Numbered from the stretch's first letter, positions 48,503 through 56,370 are shown. The stretch: 56,370 nucleotides of DNA from Ferruginibacter sp. (GCA_025352695.1 JANXSK010000012.1:1-56370), one strand, 5' to 3'. Numbers and translations are program-made. Notes: generated from the sequence alone by a model not told the origin.

Positions 48503-48542
48503 AAAAATAAAAAACCCGTAAAAGAAAAACTCTTACAGGTTT
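48503..48542 (-). terminator. Terminator of the DUF4783 gene
   Basis: Arms 48512-48521 and 48533-48542 pair at all ten positions on the minus strand (one G-U); on the plus strand the same position is a C-A mismatch. A T-rich tail follows on the minus strand. Confidence 0.75.
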
Positions 48543-48571
48543 AGTAAAATAGTTATATAACAAATAAAGTG

Positions 48572-48958
48572 TTAATGGTTTTCAAAACGGAGTTCCTGTA
48601 AAACCAGTTGATCCCCTCTTTGCTTCATGTAAATAGTAGTTCTATAGCTTCCTCCTTTTGTTACAAGTGTGCCTATACAATACTTAGAGCCTGCATTTTC
48701 TCCTGTATGAATTATATCGAAACTTTTTACAATATTTATTATAAAAAAATCTTTTAATACCAGTTCTGCCTGGCTTTTACTATAGTTATTACTTTTATCA
48801 GGCATACTAATTTCAATATTTTTATCAAAAAATTTAGCCACCTGTGAAGCATTGCCTGATTTCATAGCAGCAATTACATAATCAATACCTAACTGAACCT
48901 TAAAAGAGGAACAAATGGTGATTATACTTACTGAAACAATCGTAAAAAAAAATTTCAT
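48572..48958 (-). CDS. DUF4783 family exported protein
   Basis: Small protein of an NTF2-like Bacteroidota family (DUF4783), function unknown. From ATG 48958 it has 128 residues with a signal peptide (MKFFFTIVSVSIITICSSFK). Family spacing is clear: VIAAMKSGNASQVAKFFDKN, YSKSQAELVLKDFF, IGTLVTKGG and LVLQELRFE. A start at 48979 would add seven polar residues before the signal and is less likely. It precedes nadC, as in other genomes of the phylum, but a terminator separates them. Confidence 0.88.
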   Translation of the reverse strand: MKFFFTIVSVSIITICSSFKVQLGIDYVIAAMKSGNASQVAKFFDKNIEISMPDKSNNYSKSQAELVLKDFFIINIVKSFDIIHTGENAGSKYCIGTLVTKGGSYRTTIYMKQRGDQLVLQELRFENH

Positions 48959-49079
48959 AGTGAATGTTTTGTATTTCATATTTTGCTAAAAACGTGCCAA
49001 CCTAAAGTTTTATTATTAGGTGTAAGTTATGAGCAATAATTTAATGACAACAAGCTTATCGTAAAAGCTGCAAAAAAGT

Positions 49080-49087
49080 TAACTTTG
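49080..49087 (+). promoter_or_regulatory. -7 box of gpmI, 4 nt before the ATG
   Basis: TAACTTTG matches TAnnTTTG; the ATG is at 49092, implying a leaderless or near-leaderless mRNA. The -33 position is poor. Confidence 0.55.
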
Positions 49088-49091
49088 GAAT

Positions 49092-50612
49092 ATGAATAAT
49101 AAAAGATCGATATTAATTATAATGGATGGATGGGGCCTTGGCAAGATTAAAAGCAGTGATGCTATACAAAATGCACAAACCCCTTTTGTTAACTCCCTTT
49201 ACAAAAAATACCCTAATGCTACATTGATTACCTGCGGTGAAGATGTTGGTTTACCTGAGGGACAAATGGGAAATAGTGAAGTAGGACATTTAAATTTAGG
49301 TGCAGGCAGAATTGTTTACCAGGAATTACAAAGAATAAATGTGGCCATACGTAGTGGCGAATTTCAACAAAATCCAGTGCTATTAAATGCTATACGATAT
49401 GCAAAAGAAAATAATAAAACATTGCATTTATTAGGTTTGGTGAGTGACGGCGGTGTTCATTCTCATATAAACCACTTAAAGGCCCTAGTTTCACTTTGTA
49501 ATAGTGAAGGATTAAAAAATGTATTGGTACATGCATTTACAGATGGTAGAGATACGGATCCTAAAAGTGGCCTCCGTTTTTTAACTGAACTGCAGGAGCA
49601 TTTAAAAACAAGCACTGGAAATATTGCTTCCGTAACCGGTCGTTATTATGCCATGGATAGAGATAAAAGATGGGAAAGAGTTAAGCTTGCTTATGATGCA
49701 ATGGTTAATGGAATTGGAGTTGAAACCACTGATATTTTAGATGCCATAGAAAAATCTTATAAGGAAGGCATTACAGACGAATTTGTAAAGCCCATCATCA
49801 ATGCAAGTATTGCTAATACCAAAATAAAAGAGGGAGATGTGGTTATCAGTTTTAATTTTAGAACAGATCGCTGCAGGGAGATAACTGAAGTTTTAACCCA
49901 GATAGACATGCCAGCACTAGAAATGCATAAATTGAATTTGCATTATACCACTATGACGCAATATGATCAGTCCTTTCAGAAGGTAAATGTTGTTTTTAAA
50001 AATGATGATCTAAAAAATACATTAGGAGAAATTTTAGAACAGAATAAAAGAGCTCAAATACGTATTGCTGAAACAGAAAAATATCCGCATGTATCTTTCT
50101 TCTTTAGCGGAGGCAGAGAAATACCATTTGATGGTGAAAAAAGAATTATGATTCCATCGCCGAAGGTTGCGACCTATGATTTAAAGCCCGACATGAGTGC
50201 TTATGAACTTACTGCTGCAATTATTCCAGAAATAGAAAATAAAACAGCTGATTTTATATGTTTAAATTTTGCCAATGCAGATATGGTGGGCCATACAGGT
50301 GTTTGGAACGCTGTTATAAAAGCGGTAGAAACAGTTGATGCCTGTGTAGAAAAAGTAGTAACAGCAGCGTTAGCAAATGATTATGCTGTCTTTCTTTTAG
50401 CAGACCATGGTAATGCCGACTATGAAATTAATGTTGATGGAACACCAAATACTGCACACTCATTAAACCTGGTGCCATTTTTTATTATTGACAATGAATG
50501 GAACGGCCATTTAAAAAGTGGTAAATTAGGTGATGTTGCACCAACTATTTTATCAATGATGCAACTTCCTATTCCAAAGGAAATGACAGGAAGTATTTTG
50601 ATTAACAAGTAA
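49092..50612 (+). CDS. gpmI: Cofactor-independent phosphoglycerate mutase
   Basis: Manganese-dependent glycolytic enzyme that interconverts 3- and 2-phosphoglycerate. The 506 residues match the family. Metal and phosphate ligands are present: LIIMDGWGLG (Asp 10), the phosphoserine loop GQMGNSEVGHLNLGAGR (Ser near 61), DGRDTDPKSG, FNFRTDRCRE, NFANADMVGHTG and LADHGNAD. A remnant of a haem-binding gene follows on the same strand. Confidence 0.97.
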   Translation: MNNKRSILIIMDGWGLGKIKSSDAIQNAQTPFVNSLYKKYPNATLITCGEDVGLPEGQMGNSEVGHLNLGAGRIVYQELQRINVAIRSGEFQQNPVLLNAIRYAKENNKTLHLLGLVSDGGVHSHINHLKALVSLCNSEGLKNVLVHAFTDGRDTDPKSGLRFLTELQEHLKTSTGNIASVTGRYYAMDRDKRWERVKLAYDAMVNGIGVETTDILDAIEKSYKEGITDEFVKPIINASIANTKIKEGDVVISFNFRTDRCREITEVLTQIDMPALEMHKLNLHYTTMTQYDQSFQKVNVVFKNDDLKNTLGEILEQNKRAQIRIAETEKYPHVSFFFSGGREIPFDGEKRIMIPSPKVATYDLKPDMSAYELTAAIIPEIENKTADFICLNFANADMVGHTGVWNAVIKAVETVDACVEKVVTAALANDYAVFLLADHGNADYEINVDGTPNTAHSLNLVPFFIIDNEWNGHLKSGKLGDVAPTILSMMQLPIPKEMTGSILINK

Positions 50613-50650
50613 TTCTTACACCTGCAATTGCAATTTTTAGTGATCACGAT

Positions 50651-51191
50651 ATTGCAATCGATTTTAAAAATACACCAGCCAAATATTCAATATTTATTGC
50701 TCTACTTATAACATTTGTGATTATTCAATTTATTCATCCCCAAAAAATATTGCGGATACATCAACTTTAATGACAAACGATATCAGCAAAGTTTACGTAG
50801 TTCCAGATAGCCAGATAGTGTAAGCCAGATTTTAAAAACAAGTTGTTATAATTGCCATAGTAATAATACCCTATATCCATGGTATTCAAAAATACAGCCT
50901 GTTGCATGGTGGCTAAATGTTCACATTGAAGAGGGAAAGAAGGAAATCAATTTTTCTGAATTTGCTACCTATAGAATTGGAGGCCAGTACAAAAAAATGG
51001 ATGAAATACTTAAACAAGTTAAAGAAGATGAAATTCCGTTGTCCTCTTACACTTTAATACATAAAAATGCAATCCTAACACAAAGCCAAAAGGTAGCAAT
51101 TTCCAATTTGGCTTCAACGGTAAGAGATATAATTAAAGTTAACAATCCCGCAGACACCCTAATAACTAAAAGACTTTCACCAAAAGTCTAA
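50651..51191 (+). pseudogene. Haem-binding domain protein, broken by two frameshifts
   Basis: Remains of a small membrane-anchored haem-binding-domain (DUF of the Haem_bd type) protein. Read across frames it gives a membrane segment (KYSIFIALLITFVIIQFIHP), then NDISKVYVVPDS, the CxxCH motif CYNCH at 50844-50858, then YPWYSKIQPVAWWLNVHIEE, NFSEFATYRIGGQ and PLSSYTLIHKNA, in the family order. The frame changes in the A run at 50742-50747 (one A fewer than needed) and again at an 8-bp tandem duplication (50803-50818). Removing one copy restores the frame exactly. No ATG, GTG or TTG starts the first part either. The intact C-terminal piece (50997-51191) is not a gene of its own. Confidence 0.85.
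50803..50818. repeat. Tandem 8-bp duplication CCAGATAG x2
   Basis: CCAGATAG occurs twice head-to-tail. Deleting one unit rejoins the reading frame on both sides (VVPDS joined to VSQILKTSC), so the duplication is the lesion. Confidence 0.9.
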
Positions 51192-51331
51192 AATTAATCA
51201 TACCTACTTATGTTTATAAAATGTAATAATTTTATTATGTATATTAATAGACTTATATAAATTTTATTGTAAAAGCAGCAATAAATAGAACCAAATTGTC
51301 TATATTTAAGTTGTAAAACCAAGCACAAATT

Positions 51332-51919
51332 ATGACGGAAGAGATCATACTAAAAGGATGTCTTGAAAATAATGCAGCCTCCCAAGAGGCTTTATATAAT
51401 CGTTTAAGTCCAAAAATGCTTGGCGTTTGTTACCGTTTTGCTAAAAGTAGAGAAGACGCAGAAGACATGCTTCAGGAGGGATTTATAAAAATTTTTGCGC
51501 AAATTCATCAATATAGAAATGAAGGAGCACTTGAAGGTTGGATAAGAAGAATAGTGGTACACACCTGTATTAATATTCTCAAAAAAAATAAAAAGTTTTC
51601 TGATAGTGTTGATATTTCTTATGCAAATGGAGTTGGTATTAGAGAAGAAAATATTCCTTCCATTATGCAAGCCAAGCAGGTAGTTGAATGCATTAGATTA
51701 CTACCAGTTGGCTATCGTACTGTGTTAAATCTATATGCCATTGAAGGATATTCACACAAGGAAATTGGCAGCATGTTAGATATTGAGGAAAGCACAAGCC
51801 GTTCTCAATATACAAGAGCCAAGGTAATGCTGGAAGAAATTTTAGTTAAGAAAAATATATTGTTAAGGCCACGAAATAAAGCGATTATTGCACTAAAAGG
51901 AGCCGTTGCTAACAACTAA
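51332..51919 (+). CDS. ECF-type RNA polymerase sigma factor
   Basis: Sigma-70 family regulator of 195 residues. Region 2 has DAEDMLQEGFIKIFAQIHQY (residues 42-61) with the usual W in GWIRRIVVHTCIN; region 4 has GYRTVLNLYAIEGYSHKEIG and the DNA-contact helix STSRSQYTRAK. The spacing is that of the standard ECF group. No classical anti-sigma gene follows; the next gene encodes a single-TM beta-barrel-like protein whose cytoplasmic N-terminus could serve. The nearest promoter-like box is TATATTTA at 51301, one mismatch. Confidence 0.93.
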   Translation: MTEEIILKGCLENNAASQEALYNRLSPKMLGVCYRFAKSREDAEDMLQEGFIKIFAQIHQYRNEGALEGWIRRIVVHTCINILKKNKKFSDSVDISYANGVGIREENIPSIMQAKQVVECIRLLPVGYRTVLNLYAIEGYSHKEIGSMLDIEESTSRSQYTRAKVMLEEILVKKNILLRPRNKAIIALKGAVANN

Positions 51920-51967
51920 TAAAATAACGATTGTTTATTATCAAAACTAACAGAAATTTCGTGAACG

Positions 51968-53548
51968 ATGGACAGAAATTTAGATATTGATAACTTCGAA
52001 CTGCTACTTAGAGAAAAGTCAGACGAATTTAAAATGTATCCTACCAAAAGGATTTGGCACAGCATATATAACAACATACATCCAGGCAGAAAATGGCCCT
52101 CCATTGCAATGAGTATTACGTTAATTGCCATTCTTTTATTGGTTGGTTACCTTAACACTAATAATAAAAATCTTGATCAGGTAGCCTATAATTCTGTAAA
52201 TATAAATCAGCACACTTTTTCCGTAAATAACTCCAGGATATTTAATACCCCGATATTTGATTTTCTTTCTTTTGATAATTTACAACATAAAAAATTTACA
52301 ACATTTGAAGATAATTCTACTTTAAATACAGCAACACTAAATAATTACAGAAATACTCAAACTGAGGTAAATTTATTACAAACAGCTAATCTACAATCTA
52401 CTAAAAATAGTGTGCTAGAAACAGGTATAAACACTTTTACTTTTAAAAAAATAATAGAAAATAATTTTTATTTAATTGTAAATAAGCCCGCTTTTGAACA
52501 TGTTTCAATAACACATGCTGGCATAAAAAATGAATTATCGTTTTCATTAAAAAGTAATGTGCCTGCATACGCTGTAAAAAATCCAAGTGGCATAATAGAA
52601 AATGATGGACGGGTTTTACAAGAAAAAACAATAGAACAAAATGGTTTAAAAGATAATCAGCTGAGCGCTTTTACAAATGTTACTGATGCAACTACAAGCA
52701 TACTAGCTACAGGCATTCTAGAAAATAAAAACACGTTTTCTGGCAAAAGTGATGGTATTACAACTAAAGTAGAAAGTACGCTAACAAATGAAGAACAGGA
52801 ATGGATAGAAAACTATGCACTGTATAATAGGGCTGCTCCCAAAAAATGGGCTGGTAAATTGGGCTGGCAAATGTACATCACACCATCTGTAGTATATCGA
52901 GATTTGAGAAATACTGCTTCAGGTGAAGGTGATATAAACAAATCAGTCATTCAACATCCTTCGTTTGGGTTAGAAATTGGAAGTGGTATTTTATATCCAA
53001 TACTTAAAGGTTTAAAATTAAAAACTGGTTTGCAGTTAAACTTTACAAGATATAATGCTGAAGCTTATGGCAATTCACATCCAGTTGCCACAAGCATATT
53101 GCTGCATCGTCCTATTACAGGCCAACTTTATCCTGCATACCGATCAACGTCTTATTCTACCAATGAAGGGATTACTCCCGTTAATTTACACAATGAAACT
53201 TTTCAAATTTCTATACCCATCGGTGTTGATGTAAAACTGGCAGGTAATGAAAATTTACAATGGTATGTTGGTGCTACAATACAACCATCTTATGTGTTAG
53301 CAGGTAAGTCCTACCTAATCTCAACTGATAAAAGAAATTATATAAAGGAAAGTTCTCTTTTAAACAGGTTTAATTTAGATGCCGGATTTGAAACATTTAT
53401 TAGTTATAAAACCAATAATGGATTTACGTTACAGTTTGGACCTCAATTCCGCAAGCAGCTTTTTACAACTAATAGCAAACAATATTTAATAGAGGAAAGG
53501 TTAAACAATTATGGATTTAAATTTGGTATTAGTAAACTTATAAAATGA
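51968..53548 (+). CDS. Single-TM protein with C-terminal outer-membrane-barrel-like domain
   Basis: Unknown function. 526 residues: a cytoplasmic-looking N-terminus of about 45 residues (DNFELLLREKSDEFKMYPTK, then RIWHSIYNNIHPGRKWPS), one membrane helix (AMSITLIAILLLVGYL), a Thr/Asn-rich middle of about 230 residues, and a C-terminal beta-rich domain (KKWAGKLGWQMYITPSVVYR, GLQLNFTRYNA, LQWYVGATIQPSYV, LQFGPQFRKQLF) like small outer-membrane barrels. There is no Sec cleavage site. It starts 48 bp after the ECF sigma gene. The basic N-terminus next to a sigma factor suggests an anti-sigma-like role, but this is inference. Confidence 0.8.
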   Translation: MDRNLDIDNFELLLREKSDEFKMYPTKRIWHSIYNNIHPGRKWPSIAMSITLIAILLLVGYLNTNNKNLDQVAYNSVNINQHTFSVNNSRIFNTPIFDFLSFDNLQHKKFTTFEDNSTLNTATLNNYRNTQTEVNLLQTANLQSTKNSVLETGINTFTFKKIIENNFYLIVNKPAFEHVSITHAGIKNELSFSLKSNVPAYAVKNPSGIIENDGRVLQEKTIEQNGLKDNQLSAFTNVTDATTSILATGILENKNTFSGKSDGITTKVESTLTNEEQEWIENYALYNRAAPKKWAGKLGWQMYITPSVVYRDLRNTASGEGDINKSVIQHPSFGLEIGSGILYPILKGLKLKTGLQLNFTRYNAEAYGNSHPVATSILLHRPITGQLYPAYRSTSYSTNEGITPVNLHNETFQISIPIGVDVKLAGNENLQWYVGATIQPSYVLAGKSYLISTDKRNYIKESSLLNRFNLDAGFETFISYKTNNGFTLQFGPQFRKQLFTTNSKQYLIEERLNNYGFKFGISKLIK

Positions 53549-53588
53549 TTTAACCTCTGTGCTAATTAGTTTTAATAAATGACTTAAC

Positions 53589-53624
53589 AAGCCGCTCCAT
53601 CACTTTTGTAGCGGTTTTTGTTTT
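53589..53624 (+). terminator. Terminator whose T-tract contains the next promoter's -33 box
   Basis: An 8-bp stem (53589-53596 with 53610-53617, one G-U) with a 13-nt loop, then TTTTTGTTTT (53615-53624). It ends the barrel gene's transcript about 40 bp after the stop. Confidence 0.7.
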
Positions 53625-53647
53625 ACAACACTTTCCATTTAATTTTG
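53617..53647 (+). promoter_or_regulatory. Consensus Bacteroidota promoter of the lipoprotein gene
   Basis: TTTG (53617-53620), exactly 19 bp, then TAATTTTG (53640-53647). Both elements match the consensus without error. The ATG at 53652 is 4 nt past the -7 box, so the mRNA should have almost no leader. The -33 element lies inside the T-tract of the upstream terminator. Confidence 0.75.
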
Positions 53648-53651
53648 ACAA

Positions 53652-54245
53652 ATGAGAATACCATATTTTTTAGGCGCAATTATTTTGTTTACAGCTCGTT
53701 GTACCAATCCATCAAATAAAAAAATAACCCCTAATCAGTCGATTGTTAATGAGTCAAAAAAAGATTCTTTTTTTCCGGTAACGTCTTTTTTAAAAGGTCA
53801 GATGATTGTGTTAGATTCATTATCCATTACTCCATTACATACAATTACTATTAATAACAAAACTGATTCTATCTGGCTTAAAAAAGGCAAATTAAACTTT
53901 TTATTAGTTGACTTTCTTTCACCTGAAATAATGCAAAATAATCTTACTGATTATTTTAAAGAAACCTCTTTTAATGACCTTACTTTAAACACCATTACAT
54001 ATACCTATGATCCTATAAAAATATTACCTGATTCAATTTCACTAAGGCATTGGGATATTTATATAGATCCTGAGACAGGAAAAATATTAAAAGTATATAT
54101 AGTAAAACAATTAAAGGAAGCACATATTACGCAGCAACTTACTTGGAAAACTAATAATTGGGCAAGCATAACTACACTAATTAATACCTCCAATGGAAAT
54201 GCACAACTACAGAAAGAAGAAAAATTTATCTGGAATTTTAATTAA
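53652..54245 (+). CDS. Probable lipoprotein, unknown
   Basis: 197 residues. The N-terminal signal (IPYFLGAIILFTARC) is short and the lipobox is unusual (TARC), so lipidation is likely but not certain. The body has a few beta strands and a region like YIDPETGKILKVYIVKQLK. No recognised domain. It has its own strong promoter and is separated from uvrC by about 50 bp, so a shared transcript with uvrC is possible. Confidence 0.7.
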   Translation: MRIPYFLGAIILFTARCTNPSNKKITPNQSIVNESKKDSFFPVTSFLKGQMIVLDSLSITPLHTITINNKTDSIWLKKGKLNFLLVDFLSPEIMQNNLTDYFKETSFNDLTLNTITYTYDPIKILPDSISLRHWDIYIDPETGKILKVYIVKQLKEAHITQQLTWKTNNWASITTLINTSNGNAQLQKEEKFIWNFN

Positions 54246-54298
54246 AATTTTATTATTTACAAAAACTATCCTTCCTTATTAAGGTTTAACATAGGCAA

Positions 54299-56119
54299 AT
54301 GACACAAAAAGAGTTTGCAGTAATCGCTTCTACCATTCCATTACAACCTGGCATCTACAAATACTATGATGGCCAAAACCAATTGCTATACGTAGGTAAA
54401 GCAAAAAGCCTGCGCAAAAGAATAAGCTCTTATTTTTACAAAACCTACACCAATTACAAAACTCAGGAGCTTGTTCTTCGCATTAGAAAGATTGAATTTA
54501 CAATTGTAAACAGCGAGCAGGACGCTTTTTTACTGGAGAATTCGTTGATAAAAAACTTTCAACCAATCTTTAATATTAATTTAAAAGATGATAAAACATA
54601 TCCGTACATCGTAATTAAAAATGAAGCTTTTCCAAGGGTATTTTTTACTCGTAGAAAAATTAATGATGGTTCTCAATATCTTGGTCCTTATACATCTGTT
54701 GGTAAAGTTAGAGAGTTGCTTGACTTTATAAAACAACATATTCAGTTACGTAACTGTAAACTTAATCTTACTGCTGCCAACATTGAAAAAAAGAAATTTA
54801 AAGTTTGTCTCGAATATCATTTAGGTAATTGTAAAGGGCCTTGTGAAGGATTACAATCACTTAATGATTATGAAGAAGATTTGCAACAATTAAAAAATAT
54901 TTTAAAGGGAAATCTTTCGCCGGTGATTCAGCACTTTAGAATTGAAATGCAAAAAAATGTAGAACAGCTTGAATTTGAAAAAGCCAGTATAATAAAGAAA
55001 AAACTAGAACATTTACAACAATACAAAGCAACTTCCACGATAGTAAATGAGCGGACTGGAACGGTGGATGTGTTTAGTATTTTAGAAGAAGATGATACGG
55101 CCTATGTAAATTACCTTGCTGTTAATAATGGCAGCATTGTTTTAACGAAAACAATAATATTAAAAAAGAAACTGGATGAAAGCGCTGAAGAAGTATTGAG
55201 CTTTGCCATTGCACAATTAAGAACAACTTTTAATAGTGAAGCAACCGAGATCATTATTCCATTTACAATTCATTATCCTGAACAAGATATTATTATTACA
55301 GTGCCACGAGCTGGTGACAAAAAGAAATTATTGGAATTATCCGAAAAAAATGTAAACTATTTTAAGGAGGAGCTTAGAAAAAAGAAATTATTACTATTGG
55401 AAGATAAAACGGAGACTGAAGTAAAAGACGTTTTGATACAATTACAAAAAGATCTTCAACTATCTGCATTACCAGTTAATATTGAATGTTTTGATAATTC
55501 TAATTTTCAAGGTAGTTATCCTGTTTCAGCAATGGTAAGTTTTAAAAATGGTCAGCCTAGTAAAAATGATTATAGAAGATTTAATGTTAAAACAGTAGAG
55601 GGAATAAATGACTTTGCAACCATGTCAGAAGTAGTTTTACGTAGATATAAGCGTTTGCTAGATGAGCAAATACCTTTGCCCCAACTTATTATAATTGATG
55701 GTGGTAAAGGACAGCTAAGTGCAGCAATTGAAAGTATAAAAAAACTTAACCTAGTTGGCAAAATCACCTTGGTAGGTTTAGCAAAAAATGAGGAGGAACT
55801 TTTTTTTGCAGGCGACTCAGAATCTCTAAAATTGTCATGGGATAGTGAAAGCCTTAAACTGATAAGAAGAATCAGAGATGAGGTACATCGATTTGGTATT
55901 ACATTTCATCGAAACCAGCGAAGTAAAGGTAGTTTTAAAAATGAATTAGAACATATAGAAGGAATTGGAAAGGCTACTATAGATCAATTACTAAAAAAAT
56001 ATAAATCTGTAAAAAACATAAAAGAAAAATCACCAGAAGAGTTGGCTTCAGTAATTGGAGTATCCAGAGCTAAACTACTTATAACCTTTTTTAAAAATCA
56101 GTCAGATTTATTGGATTAA
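54299..56119 (+). CDS. uvrC: Excinuclease ABC subunit C
   Basis: Nucleotide excision repair nuclease that makes the 3' and 5' incisions with UvrB. The 606 residues have the GIY-YIG domain (PGIYKYY, LLYVGKAKSLRKR), a Cys-rich stretch (VCLEYHLGNCKGPCEG), a UVR motif near residue 210-240, the RNase H-like domain (IIIDGGKGQLSAA, HRFGITFHRNQR) and terminal helix-hairpin-helix repeats (IEGIGKATIDQLL, VIGVSRAKL). Complete. Confidence 0.97.
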   Translation: MTQKEFAVIASTIPLQPGIYKYYDGQNQLLYVGKAKSLRKRISSYFYKTYTNYKTQELVLRIRKIEFTIVNSEQDAFLLENSLIKNFQPIFNINLKDDKTYPYIVIKNEAFPRVFFTRRKINDGSQYLGPYTSVGKVRELLDFIKQHIQLRNCKLNLTAANIEKKKFKVCLEYHLGNCKGPCEGLQSLNDYEEDLQQLKNILKGNLSPVIQHFRIEMQKNVEQLEFEKASIIKKKLEHLQQYKATSTIVNERTGTVDVFSILEEDDTAYVNYLAVNNGSIVLTKTIILKKKLDESAEEVLSFAIAQLRTTFNSEATEIIIPFTIHYPEQDIIITVPRAGDKKKLLELSEKNVNYFKEELRKKKLLLLEDKTETEVKDVLIQLQKDLQLSALPVNIECFDNSNFQGSYPVSAMVSFKNGQPSKNDYRRFNVKTVEGINDFATMSEVVLRRYKRLLDEQIPLPQLIIIDGGKGQLSAAIESIKKLNLVGKITLVGLAKNEEELFFAGDSESLKLSWDSESLKLIRRIRDEVHRFGITFHRNQRSKGSFKNELEHIEGIGKATIDQLLKKYKSVKNIKEKSPEELASVIGVSRAKLLITFFKNQSDLLD

Positions 56120-56129
56120 AAATAAAAAA

Positions 56130-56158
56130 GGGCCAGGATAAAAATCCAGCCCCGTTTT
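56130..56158 (+). terminator. Weak terminator after uvrC
   Basis: GGGC/GCCC outer stem with a 3-nt internal loop and a GGAT/ATCC inner stem (56130-56152), followed by CGTTTT. Imperfect; only 11 bp after the uvrC stop. Confidence 0.45.
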
Positions 56159-56230
56159 AAAATCCAATATCCTATGAAAAACCAAGTTAAAGATATATAA
56201 GTTTTATTCTCAGCCAATATCCTTAGCTGC

Positions 56231-56370
56231 GTAAGCCATCGTCCAACTCCATCTTGTAACCATCTTGCTTTATCAATATTTTTGTGTACTTAAACAACGA
56301 TATTATGCCTGCATCTGCCGAACATCGGAATACCATGTTTTCATTAATCGAAAAATGGCAGCGAAGCGGA
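56231..56370 (+). mobile_element. Probable left end of an IS66-family element
   Basis: The 140 bp to the window edge start GTAAGCC, which fits the GTAA terminal start of IS66-family elements, and hold the start of a gene resembling the IS66 accessory protein. The putative 8-bp target duplicate would be 56223-56230. The other end is outside the window. Confidence 0.45.
56305..56370 (+). CDS. IS66 accessory TnpA-like protein, 5' part only
   Basis: Open frame from ATG 56305 to the window edge (22 codons). The translated start (MPASAEHRNTMFSLIEKWQR, then SG) resembles the helix-turn-helix N-terminus of IS66 TnpA-type accessory proteins. It is too short for certainty. Confidence 0.45.
   Translation, partial: MPASAEHRNTMFSLIEKWQRSG

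Noticed and set aside
50844..50858. CxxCH taken as a c-type cytochrome
   Set aside because: Flanking blocks match the Haem_bd family, and the gene is broken.
50997..51191. Apparently intact 64-residue gene
   Set aside because: It is the C-terminal remnant of the broken haem-binding gene.

Overview
The window looks like a chromosomal segment of a Bacteroidota bacterium, most likely Chitinophagaceae or a close relative. The evidence is the AT-rich sequence, the sparse Shine-Dalgarno signals, several promoters of the Bacteroidota type (TTTG about 19 bp before TAnnTTTG), gliding genes gldF, gldG and gldB, a MurF-alanine racemase fusion, a MoxR/Bat operon, DUF4783 next to nadC, and many short lipoproteins with a Cys lipobox. 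Placement below phylum is inference. Most of the window is core genome; there is no prophage, CRISPR array or large island.

Layout. 1-5.5 kb (minus): an exopolysaccharide block of GDP-mannose dehydratase (cut by the window edge), GDP-fucose synthase, a Wzc-like tyrosine autokinase and a Wza-like export lipoprotein, followed by almost 1 kb without genes. 6.5-12.1 kb (minus): a YadA-head-like secreted protein, an acyltransferase, tRNA-Ser(GGA), TatD, a polysaccharide deacetylase and a lipoprotein. 12.4-15.2 kb (plus): gltX, a stand-alone B12-binding mutase subunit and a crotonase. 15.2-19.9 kb: alpha-L-fucosidase and a Tat-type phosphoesterase, then fumC. 19.2-26.0 kb (minus): gldF-gldG-terC-murF/alr, then lspA with its own promoter. 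26.4 kb: a small proline-rich exported protein behind an orphan terminator. 26.8-30.2 kb: iscS-iscU-iscA, methylmalonyl-CoA epimerase and an MBL hydrolase. 30.3-33.7 kb: a very large propeller-plus-barrel envelope protein. 33.9-37.7 kb: DagK, a class III aminotransferase, gamma carbonic anhydrase, a mini-lipoprotein, an orphan 100-residue protein and rsgA. 38-42 kb: moxR-DUF58-batD-batA. 42.2-46.9 kb: YbjQ, nadE, gldB, a fatty acid desaturase and apaG. 47.2-50.6 kb: a SUI1 factor, nadC, DUF4783 and gpmI. 50.65-51.2 kb: a broken haem-binding gene. 51.3-56.1 kb: an ECF sigma factor, a single-TM beta-barrel protein, a lipoprotein and uvrC. The last 140 bp look like the left end of an IS66-family element.

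How the genes fit together. GDP-fucose synthesis plus Wzc/Wza points to a fucose-containing surface polysaccharide, and GldF/GldG/GldB point to gliding. The B12 subunit and the epimerase belong to branched or methylmalonyl acyl-CoA metabolism, although they lie 15 kb apart. nadE and nadC both serve NAD synthesis. The most informative non-coding signals are the promoters. In several genes the TAnnTTTG box lies only 3-12 nt before the ATG, which implies very short or absent leaders. In two cases a terminator of the upstream gene runs directly into the promoter of the next gene. The clearest evolutionary event is the haem-binding pseudogene: one perfect 8-bp tandem duplication and a one-base loss in an A run explain its two frame changes exactly.
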